Shown piece after piece: positions 1 through 5,592 of a stretch of 9,021 bases of DNA (the stretch's first letter is position 1; the number at the start of each line of letters is the position of its first letter). Made by a program: the position numbers and the translations under genes. Source of the stretch: Spirochaetales bacterium (GTDB lineage: Bacteria > Spirochaetota > Spirochaetia > SZUA-6 > DRHE01). The stretch covers positions 1 through 9,021 of the forward strand of contig JAFGFV010000190.1 in assembly GCA_016930895.1 (NCBI GenBank). Direction: 5' to 3'. The notes beneath the pieces are model-generated. The model had not been told where the DNA came from and ran no database searches. It saw nothing but the letters and a program-made list of their open reading frames with translations.

Positions 1-669
1 CGCACGCCCGAAGGCGTGCTGAGGGTCGAGGAGGAGCGGCTTCTCCGCTGCCCGGTGGTGGTCCTGTGCGTGGCGATCTCGGCCATGCCGGAGGTGCTGA
101 AGCGCATAGCCCCGCGCCTGGCGGCCGGCAGCCTGGTCATGGACACCTGTTCCGTCAAGGAAATGCCGGCGGCCTGGATGCGTTCGATCCTGCCGCCGTC
201 GGTGCAGATCCTGGCCACCCATCCGATGTTCGGGCCCGACTCGGCGGTGGCGGGGCTGTCGGGCCTTCCCATGGTCCTGTGCCCGATCCGGATCACTGCC
301 CGGGAGCTGGAGCGCTGGCACGCCGCCTTCGCCGCCCTGGGGCTGGCCGTGCGCCGCATGTCTGCGGAGGAGCACGACCGGGAGGCGGCGGTGACCCAGG
401 GGCTGACCCACTTCGTGGGCCGTTTCCTCGCCGAGATGGACCTGAGGGAGTCGCCGATCGGCTCGGTCGGGTACCGCAAGCTGCTGGAGATCATCGAGCA
501 GACCTGCCACGACTCGTGGCAGCTGTTCCTGGATCTGCAGCGCTACAATCCCCACACCCGGGAGATGCGCCGGAGGCTCGAGGAGGCTTTGGGAGCGGTG
601 CGCGCACGATTGGATGCGGCGCACCTCGACCCGGGCCCTCCGGGTCCGCCCGGCCCCGGTTCGCCTTGA
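1..669 (+). CDS. tyrA: Prephenate/arogenate dehydrogenase (TyrA family), 5' end missing
   Basis: Cytoplasmic NAD(P)-dependent oxidative decarboxylation in tyrosine synthesis, acting on prephenate or arogenate. The frame is open from the left edge, and the N-terminal Rossmann strand with its GxGxxG motif (roughly 50-60 residues) lies outside the window, so the in-window GTG at 16 is not the true start. Visible in window residue numbers: the end of the nucleotide-binding domain, 'VVVLCVAIS' then 'VMDTCSVKE'; the hallmark HPMFGPDS at 74-81; an EEHDRE segment; and a THF motif with His137, in the place of the family's substrate-binding or catalytic histidine. From memory, the HPMFGPDS, GLPMV, EEHDR, THFVGR and GYRKLLEI series matches plant arogenate dehydrogenases better than the E. 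coli-type enzyme. Substrate and cofactor preference cannot be settled here. The last ten residues are a collagen-like Gly-Pro-Pro tail. Family assignment is firm; arogenate versus prephenate is open. Confidence 0.9.
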   Translation, partial: RTPEGVLRVEEERLLRCPVVVLCVAISAMPEVLKRIAPRLAAGSLVMDTCSVKEMPAAWMRSILPPSVQILATHPMFGPDSAVAGLSGLPMVLCPIRITARELERWHAAFAALGLAVRRMSAEEHDREAAVTQGLTHFVGRFLAEMDLRESPIGSVGYRKLLEIIEQTCHDSWQLFLDLQRYNPHTREMRRRLEEALGAVRARLDAAHLDPGPPGPPGPGSP

Positions 670-695
670 CAGGAGGCGCAGCCCTTGGCTACCAT
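666..695 (+). promoter_or_regulatory. Sigma70-type promoter for the bactofilin operon, overlapping the tyrA stop
   Basis: A perfect -35 TTGACA lies at 666-671, an 18-nt spacer follows, and a -10-like TACCAT (4 of 6) lies at 690-695. The tyrA stop codon TGA (667-669) is part of the -35 box. Transcription would begin near 702 and give a leader of about 45 nt before the bactofilin ATG at 746. This is a prediction from consensus only, but the position is exactly where an operon promoter is expected. Confidence 0.6.
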
Positions 696-745
696 TCCCC
701 TGTCTCTGCTGCGCGGGGGCACACGACACTGCGGGGGGAACGACG

Positions 746-1132
746 ATGAGAGAGGTGCGCATTCCACCGATCGACGAGAATGAGATCGACACCATCCTGG
801 CAGAGGATATCGACTTCTCGGGGGTCCTGACCTTCAAGCGGCCCCTGATGATCAAGGGCGCCTTCCAGGGGGAGATCAAGGCTTCTTCGGACCTGTACGT
901 GGGCGACAAGGCGGTGGTCAAGGCCAAGATCGAAGCCAACACCGTGTCCAACCGGGGGCAGATCGAAGGGGACGTCGTGGCCCACAGCAGGGTCGAGTTC
1001 TTTGCCACCGCCTCGATGAAGGGTGACCTGAGCACCCCGGAGCTGGTCATGGAGAGCGGCTGCCTCTACAACGGCAAGTGCAACATGAGCCGGGACAGGC
1101 ACGCGAGGAAGGAGAGCAAGCATGAGAGCTAG
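746..1132 (+). CDS. Bactofilin family cytoskeletal protein
   Basis: 128 residues. Bactofilins polymerise without nucleotide into filaments on the inner face of the membrane and act as scaffolds for cell-shape and wall enzymes. The core from about residue 22 to 115 has the expected right-handed beta-helix pattern of short alternating strands separated by Gly/Asn turns, for example 'LMIKGAFQGEIKASSDLYVG' followed by further turns ending in 'VMESGCLYNGKC'. The flanks are short and polar, as usual: an acidic N-terminus and a basic C-terminal tail (RDRHARKESKHES). ATG 746 is chosen because the fold begins shortly after it and a purine-rich GGGGGGAA (733-740) lies 5 nt upstream; longer in-frame openings upstream run into tyrA. 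The gene overlaps the TPR gene by 11 nt, so the two are probably co-translated. No M23 peptidase, a frequent partner, is visible. Confidence 0.9.
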   Translation: MREVRIPPIDENEIDTILAEDIDFSGVLTFKRPLMIKGAFQGEIKASSDLYVGDKAVVKAKIEANTVSNRGQIEGDVVAHSRVEFFATASMKGDLSTPELVMESGCLYNGKCNMSRDRHARKESKHES

Positions 1133-1754
1133 GGCGCTTGGTCCACTGTTGCTGCTCGTTGCCTGCGTCCTGCTGGCCCCGGCTGTGGCGTTCTCCCAGG
1201 ACAAGGACGACGCACTGGACCTGTACCGCCGCGGCGACTACGAGGGAGCCATCGAGGTGTGCCGGCGGGAGCTGGCCGAGATGCCCAACCGCATGGACGC
1301 CCACGCGGTGCTCGGGTGGAGCCTGGTCAAGCTGCGGCGATACGAAGAGGCCCTGGCCGCTAGCGAAGAGGCCTTCAAGGTTTCCCGCTACGACCCGCGC
1401 ATCATCGAGAACGCCGGAGAGGCGCTCTTCTACCTGGGGCGCCGCAACGAGGCGCTGCGCTATTTCGAGGAGTACGCGGCCATCGCCCCGACCGGGGGGC
1501 GCATCGACGTGGTCTACTATTATATGGGCGAGATCTATTTGCAGCAGGGGCGCTACAACAACGCGGACATCGCCTTCTCGACTGCCCTGTACCATTCTCC
1601 CAACATCGCCGACTGGTGGGCGCGCCTGGGTTACGCCCGGGAGCGGGCCGGGGAGCTGCGCTTCTCCCTCGAAGCCTACAACAAGGCCCTGGCCCTGAAC
1701 CCCAACCTCGAGGACGCCGCCCGCGGCCGTTCCCGGGTGGAGCAGCAGCTCTAG
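1122..1754 (+). CDS. Exported TPR-repeat protein
   Basis: 210 residues. An N-terminal signal sequence (basic MRARA, hydrophobic 6-24, candidate cleavage after Ala23 or Ser25) is followed by about five tetratricopeptide repeats covering nearly the whole protein. These include 'ALDLYRRGDYEGAIEVCRRE', 'AHAVLGWSLVKLRRYEEALA', 'ENAGEALFYLGRRNEALRYF', 'YYYMGEIYLQQGRYNNADIA' and a final repeat ending 'AYNKALALNPN'. TPR solenoids are protein-binding scaffolds; no catalytic domain is present, so the partner is unknown. Start ATG 1122 has a good Shine-Dalgarno, AGGAAGGAG (1106-1114), 7 nt upstream, and it overlaps the bactofilin stop. LVAC at residues 12-15 resembles a lipobox, but the hydrophobic stretch continues past the cysteine, so a periplasmic protein cut by signal peptidase I is preferred. 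The overlap with bactofilin suggests a shared envelope or cell-shape role, which is inference. Confidence 0.85.
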   Translation: MRARALGPLLLLVACVLLAPAVAFSQDKDDALDLYRRGDYEGAIEVCRRELAEMPNRMDAHAVLGWSLVKLRRYEEALAASEEAFKVSRYDPRIIENAGEALFYLGRRNEALRYFEEYAAIAPTGGRIDVVYYYMGEIYLQQGRYNNADIAFSTALYHSPNIADWWARLGYARERAGELRFSLEAYNKALALNPNLEDAARGRSRVEQQL

Positions 1755-1761
1755 GGGGTGG

Positions 1762-3141
1762 ATGAAGGCTTCCGTCTACACCTTCGGGTGCAAGCTCAAC
1801 CAGTACGAAAGCGAGGCCCTGGCCTCCGCCTTGCGGAGCCAGGGCTTTTCTCTCGTGCCGGTAAGCGACGCCGCCGACCTGTACGTGCTGAACACCTGCA
1901 CGGTGACCTCCCGAAGCGAGCAAAAGGCCCGGCGCCTGATCCGCAAGCTCAGCCGCGAGCGGACCGGGTCCCTGGTCCTGGTCACGGGCTGCTACGCCCA
2001 GCTGAACCGTCGGGATATCGAGGTCCTCGGGGCGAACGTGCGGGTGATCAGCCAGGAGGACAAGAGCCGTCTGCTGGAGCTGCCTCGTACCCTGGGCGCG
2101 GGTTCCGGGCTGCCGGAGTGGGATCGCGCGCTGCCGTCCCTGACGGGGGCAGCGGGCCAAGCCGACCTCTTCGCGTACCAGGTCGAGCACTTCTCGTTCC
2201 ATTCCCGGGGTTTCCTCAAAATCCAGGACGGCTGCGACGGGCGCTGCGCCTACTGCCGCGTCCCTCTGGCTCGGGGCGGGTCGGTGAGCCTGGAGGCGGA
2301 CCAGGTGGTGGCGCGGCTGCGGGCGCTCGAGCAGGCGGGCTACCGGGAGGTCGTGCTGACGGGAGTCGACATCTCGGACTATCGGGGCGGCCTGGGGCCG
2401 CTGCTGCGGCGCCTGCTGGCGGAGACCGAAGGGGTGCGCCTGCGCCTTTCCTCCCTGGAGCCTGAGCGCATCAGCGCCGAGCTGGCGGACGCGGCCTCTC
2501 ACCCCCGCGTGCGGCCCCATTTCCACGTTCCCGTGCAGTCCGGCTCGCCGCGGATTCTCAGCGCCATGCGCCGGCGCTACGGCATCGAGGCGGTCGAGCG
2601 GGCGGTCGCGCTGTTGCGGCAGGCCAAGAACGACCCTTTCCTGGCGGCGGACATGATCGTCGGGTTTCCGGGAGAGAGCGACGAGGATTTCCAGGGCAGC
2701 CGGGAGCTGGTCGAGCGGCTGGAGCTGTCGGCCTTGCACGTCTTCCCGTTCTCCCCGCGTCCGGGGACCGCTGCCATGGACATGCGGCCGCGGGTCCCTG
2801 AGCGCGTGCGGGATCTGCGGGCCCATGAGCTCCTGTGCCTGTCGGATGCCATGCGGAGGCGCTACGCGGAGCGCTGGGCGGGCAGGCGGGTCGAGGCGGT
2901 CCTCGAGGAGCCGCATGCGGGGGGCTGGGCCGCCGGCGGGGCAGCCTGGAGGGGCCTGACCGAGAACTACCTCCAGGCGCGGATCTACGGGGTCCCCGAG
3001 GGGCGGGGCAGGGCGGGGGAGCTGGTCGAGGTCGAGCTGGGGTCCGCCGTGGACCCGGAGGGCCCGGGCGCCCCCGGCGCCCCGGGCGCGGAGAGCTCTC
3101 TGGTCGTGGCCGCCCGATACGTGGGTGCACCGAATGGATAG
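1762..3141 (+). CDS. mtaB: tRNA (N6-threonylcarbamoyladenosine(37)-C2) methylthiotransferase MtaB
   Basis: 459 residues, within the usual range for the family. MtaB is a radical-SAM enzyme with two iron-sulfur clusters that converts t6A37 to ms2t6A37 in ANN-decoding tRNAs, including tRNA-Lys(UUU). The N-terminal UPF0004 domain carries its three cluster cysteines: Cys10 (FGCKLNQYES), Cys46 (NTCTVT) and Cys77 (TGCYAQ). The radical-SAM CxxxCxxC motif is Cys158, Cys162 and Cys165 (QDGCDGRCAYCRVPLARG). A conserved 'HVPVQSGSPRIL' segment follows and the C-terminal part fits a TRAM domain. The TRAM region is interrupted near its end by a collagen-like Gly-Ala-Pro stretch. The start at 1762 gives the canonical 'MKASVYTFGCK' opening. 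The purine-rich tract AGGGGGTGG abuts the ATG, so coupling to the TPR gene 7 nt upstream is likely. It could be confused with MiaB or RimO, but the FGCKLNQYES opening favours MtaB. Confidence 0.93.
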   Translation: MKASVYTFGCKLNQYESEALASALRSQGFSLVPVSDAADLYVLNTCTVTSRSEQKARRLIRKLSRERTGSLVLVTGCYAQLNRRDIEVLGANVRVISQEDKSRLLELPRTLGAGSGLPEWDRALPSLTGAAGQADLFAYQVEHFSFHSRGFLKIQDGCDGRCAYCRVPLARGGSVSLEADQVVARLRALEQAGYREVVLTGVDISDYRGGLGPLLRRLLAETEGVRLRLSSLEPERISAELADAASHPRVRPHFHVPVQSGSPRILSAMRRRYGIEAVERAVALLRQAKNDPFLAADMIVGFPGESDEDFQGSRELVERLELSALHVFPFSPRPGTAAMDMRPRVPERVRDLRAHELLCLSDAMRRRYAERWAGRRVEAVLEEPHAGGWAAGGAAWRGLTENYLQARIYGVPEGRGRAGELVEVELGSAVDPEGPGAPGAPGAESSLVVAARYVGAPNG

Positions 3142-3214
3142 GCGGAGCTTCCCGGAAGTCTTTTGCTCCTCAAGCCGATGCTCCCGGGAGGCCGATCATT
3201 GGGAAGAGAAGCCG

Positions 3215-3844
3215 ATGAACGCAAAGCCGCGGTTCGTGTTGACCAGGGCCGCCGCCTTGGCCCTGCTGCTTCCGCTGTGCGGGTGGCTGGCCGGGTGCGA
3301 GGCGATCTTCACCACCAGCCTGCTGTCCTTCCTGCAGCGGGACCCAGCGAAGCTGTCCCGGGAGCAGCAGCTGGAGTGGGCCGAACAGGCCCTGGCGAGC
3401 GGTGACGCGGTTGCCATGGCGCAGGCGTACGAGCTGGTCGAGGACGACGAGGCCAACGAGCTGCTGGCGGCCCGCCTCGCCCTGGAGCTCTCGGGCGTGC
3501 CTGACGTCGTGAACGAGATGATCCGGGACCTCGAGACCATTCTGGCCTACACGCTCCAGACGGAGCTGGAAGCCTACTTCGACGCGCGGGCGCCGTCGGT
3601 GAGCGCCGCGTGGGCTGCCGCCGCGGGGAGCCACTTCGAGGATGTCATCGCTGCCGATCCCATCCAGCTCTCCGGGCTGGACATGGTGCTCGGTGCCCTG
3701 TGTCTGGCCTTCGACGAGGCCGATCCCGGGGACTTCAGCAATCCGATGCCCCGCACCGATGCCTTCATCACCTCCTCCCTGGCCGAGCTGTCTCCGGACG
3801 ACCCCGCCGTGGAGATCCTGAACACGCTGCAATGGATGATATGA
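3215..3844 (+). CDS. Putative lipoprotein, unknown family
   Basis: 209 residues. The N-terminus is a lipoprotein signal peptide: basic MNAKPR, a hydrophobic stretch, then the lipobox LAGC with the lipidated cysteine at Cys28. The mature part looks mostly helical, is rich in Ala, Leu, Glu and Asp, and is acidic. It contains an 'LSREQQLEWAEQALASGDAV' segment reminiscent of a TPR-like helical hairpin, but no family is recognised and no catalytic motif is seen. ATG 3215 is selected because the signal peptide begins there and purine-rich GGAAGAGAA (3202-3210) lies 4 nt upstream; the in-frame extension to 3125 would overlap mtaB and bury the signal peptide. The stop overlaps the ATG of the following barrel gene (ATGA at 3841-3844). 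This suggests coordinated production, perhaps as an outer-membrane lipoprotein accessory to that barrel (inference). Confidence 0.8.
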   Translation: MNAKPRFVLTRAAALALLLPLCGWLAGCEAIFTTSLLSFLQRDPAKLSREQQLEWAEQALASGDAVAMAQAYELVEDDEANELLAARLALELSGVPDVVNEMIRDLETILAYTLQTELEAYFDARAPSVSAAWAAAAGSHFEDVIAADPIQLSGLDMVLGALCLAFDEADPGDFSNPMPRTDAFITSSLAELSPDDPAVEILNTLQWMI

Positions 3845-5070
3845 ACGGCCCGATCCGCGCCGGGGGCGGCGGGCGACCCTCCGGGGGCAACTCAACGCTG
3901 CTGCGGCGGCTGTGGGGGCTGGTACTGCTGATCGGTCTCCTCGGGGTATCAGCTCTGGGCGCCCAGCCCTCGGGCGCGGTCGAGATCACCTCGGCCCGGA
4001 GCGTTGCCCTCGGGGGCCTGCACGCGGCCCTGGCGGACGACGTCGACACCCTGTTCGCCAACCCGGCGGGATTCCGCTGCGCAGGACCCGAGATGCTCCT
4101 GGCGGAGATCACGGCGGGTGTTTCCGGACCGATCTTCGACATTGCGAGCGTCATGATCGCGGGGGCGGGGAGCGATCCCGCGGACCTGCTGGCTACCAGC
4201 GCCGTCCAGGATCTCCTGGAGAACTTGTACGCAGCCGCCACGCTGCTGGGCCCGCTGTCCTTTGCATACGTGGGCAACGGGTTGGGTTTCGGCTTCTTTA
4301 CCCGCACCCGCCTGGACTTCACCACCGTGGGCACCGTGCCGACCATTTACACGACCCTGAGGGAAGACTTCGATTTCTCCGGGGGCTACGCGCTCCGGAT
4401 TCCGCTGCCTGAGAGCTGGAACAGCAGCCTCGACGTCGGGATCCTGATCCGGGCCAATCTGAGCGGCACGAGCAGCTCCAGCCAGGACAGCTTGAGCTTC
4501 TTCGAGAACCTCTCGGACCCGTCGGCCCTCCTGTTCGACGGGAGCTTTTGCATCGGCATGGGCGTAGGGGCCGACGTGGGTGTGCGGTATTCCTACAAGG
4601 ACGCCGTGGCGGTAGGCATCGTGGCACGGGACCTGTACGCCCCTCGCGTGTACCTCGACTACACCTCGATCGACGCCTTTTTCGGGGGGACCGAGGTGGG
4701 CGCGCGCTCCACCGGGCTGGAGCCGGTGGACCTTTCCGCGGGGATCATGTGGGCCCCGTCTCTGGGCAAGCTGGATCGATACCTCAGCGGCCTGAAGCTG
4801 ATGCTGGACTACTCGGACATCCTCGACTTCGTGGCCCATCCGGCCACGTCCACCAACCCGGTGCTGCACCTCGGCTTCGGAGCGGAGCTGGTCCTGCTGG
4901 AGGTTCTGTCGGTCCGGGGCGGTTTCGCCCAGGGGCTGTTCAGCGCCGGCGTTGGGCTTCAGCTGAGCCGGTTCACCCTGGACCTGTCCGTGTTCGGCGC
5001 CGAGCTGTCCTCGGAACCGGGGCTGCGCCCGGTGTTCAACATGGTCCTGGGACTGCGGTTCACTCTCTAG
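3841..5070 (+). CDS. UPF0164/PorV-like outer-membrane beta-barrel protein
   Basis: 409 residues from ATG 3841. The N-terminus has a hydrophobic signal segment (about residues 20-41, RRLWGLVLLIGLLGVSALGA) after an unusually long Gly-rich n-region. The mature protein opens with 'SARSVALGGLHAALADDVDT' and then LFANPAG, the signature of the UPF0164/PorV/FadL-like barrels common in spirochaetes and Bacteroidetes. The rest alternates amphipathic strands and Gly/Asn/Ser turns and ends in a beta-strand (NMVLGLRFTL), as expected for a barrel inserted by the Bam machinery. Relatives act in hydrophobic-compound transport or as type IX secretion components; no type IX gene is present here, so no substrate is assigned. 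The start overlaps the lipoprotein stop. An in-frame ATG at 3832 would add three residues. No Shine-Dalgarno lies close to either start, so reinitiation after the lipoprotein is the likely mode. Confidence 0.82.
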   Translation: MNGPIRAGGGGRPSGGNSTLLRRLWGLVLLIGLLGVSALGAQPSGAVEITSARSVALGGLHAALADDVDTLFANPAGFRCAGPEMLLAEITAGVSGPIFDIASVMIAGAGSDPADLLATSAVQDLLENLYAAATLLGPLSFAYVGNGLGFGFFTRTRLDFTTVGTVPTIYTTLREDFDFSGGYALRIPLPESWNSSLDVGILIRANLSGTSSSSQDSLSFFENLSDPSALLFDGSFCIGMGVGADVGVRYSYKDAVAVGIVARDLYAPRVYLDYTSIDAFFGGTEVGARSTGLEPVDLSAGIMWAPSLGKLDRYLSGLKLMLDYSDILDFVAHPATSTNPVLHLGFGAELVLLEVLSVRGGFAQGLFSAGVGLQLSRFTLDLSVFGAELSSEPGLRPVFNMVLGLRFTL

Positions 5071-5089
5071 CCCTGGCGCGATCGGTCCC

Positions 5090-5109
5090 GCACCGGCCGC
5101 CCCCGGTGC
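5090..5109 (+). terminator. GC-rich hairpin after the barrel gene; possible weak terminator
   Basis: GCACCGG (5090-5096) pairs perfectly with CCGGTGC (5103-5109) around a 6-nt loop, 20 nt after the barrel stop codon. A second small palindrome, GGCGCTGGCGCC (5112-5123), follows at once. No U-tract follows either one. The structure may end or protect the 3' end of the upstream operon mRNA, but it is not a textbook intrinsic terminator. It separates the operon from the tRNA promoter at 5139. Confidence 0.4.
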
Positions 5110-5138
5110 ACGGCGCTGGCGCCGGAAAAGCGCTCTTG

Positions 5139-5168
5139 TTGACACTGACTTTTGGCCGGTGCTATAGT
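5139..5168 (+). promoter_or_regulatory. Promoter of tRNA-Lys, with extended -10 and GC-rich discriminator
   Basis: A perfect -35 TTGACA (5139-5144), an 18-nt spacer and -10 TATAGT (5163-5168, 5 of 6) are present. TG one base upstream of the -10 (5160-5161) makes an extended -10. The discriminator that follows is GC-rich (GCCCGTGCG), a feature that marks stringently controlled stable-RNA promoters in enterobacteria. Transcription would start near 5175, only a few bases before the mature tRNA 5' end at 5183. Confidence 0.8.
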
Positions 5169-5182
5169 GCCCGTGCGACTCC

Positions 5183-5255
5183 GGGCCGCTAGCTCAGTTG
5201 GCAGAGCAACAGCCTTTTAAGCTGTGGGTCGCCGGTTCGATCCCGGCGCGGCTCA
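5183..5255 (+). tRNA. tRNA-Lys, anticodon TTT
   Basis: A 73-nt cloverleaf with every arm closed. The acceptor stem GGGCCGC (5183-5189) pairs with GCGGCTC (5248-5254), including one G-U pair; the D stem is GCTC/GAGC; the anticodon stem ACAGC/GCTGT (5209-5213, 5221-5225) carries loop CTTTTAA; and the T arm is GCCGG-TTCGATC-CCGGC. The anticodon TTT is at 5216-5218 and the discriminator is A5255. The CCA end is not encoded (TGAGG follows), so a CCA-adding enzyme is needed. A tRNA with this anticodon is a standard substrate for ms2t6A37 modification by MtaB, which is encoded upstream. Confidence 0.97.
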
Positions 5256-5355
5256 TGAGGCCGGATCGTGCCGGCGAGAGTGCGGTGGGCCCTCGCCTGG
5301 ACGGTCGATCGATCGCGGTGAGACTGAAGGCCCTTTCCAGAGCGACCCGCTCGGG
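5256..5355. other. Spacer between the two tRNA genes with hairpin potential
   Basis: No gene is seen here. GGCGAG (5273-5278) can pair with CTCGCC (5292-5297) around a 13-nt loop, and GCCGG/CCGGC can pair just upstream. Neither is followed by a T-run, so neither qualifies as an intrinsic terminator; either could be a processing or 3'-end structure for the tRNA-Lys transcript. Near 5305-5315 is a short self-complementary TCGATCGATCG run. Confidence 0.35.
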
Positions 5356-5384
5356 TTGACAGGGAGAGCGAAAACACGTACATT
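5356..5384 (+). promoter_or_regulatory. Promoter of tRNA-Glu
   Basis: A perfect -35 TTGACA (5356-5361), an ideal 17-nt spacer and -10 TACATT (5379-5384, 4 of 6) are present. The discriminator begins GCCCACGCG, nearly the same as the GCCCGTGCG after the tRNA-Lys -10. Transcription would start near 5391, about 25 nt before the tRNA. The second tRNA therefore appears independently promoted rather than relying on read-through. Confidence 0.7.
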
Positions 5385-5415
5385 GCCCACGCGCTCCTCG
5401 GCGGGCGTATGGTAT

Positions 5416-5487
5416 GTCTCCTTCGTCTAGGGGTTAGGACACCGGGTTTTCATCCCGGCAACACGGGTTCGAATCCCGTAGGAGATG
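5416..5487 (+). tRNA. tRNA-Glu, anticodon TTC
   Basis: A 72-nt cloverleaf. The acceptor stem GTCTCCT (5416-5422) pairs with AGGAGAT (5480-5486), with a G-U first pair; the anticodon stem CCGGG/CCCGG (5442-5446, 5454-5458) carries loop TTTTCAT; and the T arm is ACGGG-TTCGAAT-CCCGT. The anticodon TTC is at 5449-5451 and the discriminator is G5487. The sequence closely follows known bacterial tRNA-Glu, including TCGTCTAG at the D arm. CCA is not encoded. An intrinsic terminator starts 3 nt downstream. Confidence 0.97.
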
Positions 5488-5489
5488 TT

Positions 5490-5527
5490 GGCTGGGAACG
5501 GCGTGGCCTTTCCAGCCGTTTTTTTTT
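5490..5527 (+). terminator. Strong intrinsic terminator after tRNA-Glu
   Basis: GGCTGGGAA (5490-5498) pairs with TTTCCAGCC (5509-5517) with one G-U pair. An inner GGC/GCC helix (5500-5502 with 5506-5508) extends the stem after a bulged C. A single G and nine T residues (5519-5527) follow. Long stem, GC-rich base and long U-tract make this a textbook rho-independent terminator that ends the tRNA transcription unit. Confidence 0.92.
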
Positions 5528-5531
5528 GGGC

Positions 5532-5561
5532 GAGCTGATTTTCGGGGAGCTGATTTTCGGG
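5532..5561 (+). repeat. Perfect 15-bp tandem direct repeat upstream of the small-barrel gene
   Basis: GAGCTGATTTTCGGG occurs twice head to tail (5532-5546 and 5547-5561) with no mismatch. It is AT-richer than its surroundings and lies between the tRNA terminator and the Shine-Dalgarno of the next gene. The region probably carries that gene's promoter. A weak -10-like TAGGAT sits at 5563-5568, so the repeat would cover the -35 area. It could be a repeated operator or a simple slippage duplication. Confidence 0.85.
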
Positions 5562-5578
5562 GTAGGATAGTTCATTCC

Positions 5579-5586
5579 AAGGAGGA
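5579..5586 (+). promoter_or_regulatory. Consensus Shine-Dalgarno fixing the GTG start at 5593
   Basis: AAGGAGGA is a full anti-16S match ending 6 nt before GTG 5593. The nearest in-frame ATG (5602) would be 15 nt away, which is too far, so the GTG start is preferred. Confidence 0.85.
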
Positions 5587-5592
5587 ACAGTC

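Noticed and set aside
1155..1170. Lipobox LVAC in the TPR protein
   Set aside because: The hydrophobic segment continues well past the cysteine and a better signal peptidase I site follows, though lipidation cannot be excluded.
1402..2916. Long open frame on the minus strand across the TPR gene and mtaB (about 500 codons)
   Set aside because: It lies antisense to two well-supported genes, has a His/Arg/Pro/Gln-rich composition typical of GC-rich antisense frames, and shows no recognisable motif.
3143..3190. Short palindromes (CTTCCCGGAAG and CTCCCGGGAG) between mtaB and the lipoprotein gene as a terminator
   Set aside because: Stems are only about 5 bp with almost no loop and no proper T-tract; read-through into the lipoprotein gene is more likely.
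3125..3214. Upstream in-frame extension of the lipoprotein gene
   Set aside because: It would overlap mtaB and place the lipoprotein signal peptide internally; ATG 3215 has a purine-rich ribosome site and a proper signal peptide.
3949..5145. Long minus-strand open frame opposite the UPF0164-like barrel gene
   Set aside because: Composition is that of a GC-rich shadow frame; the plus strand has a signal peptide, a family motif and barrel strands.
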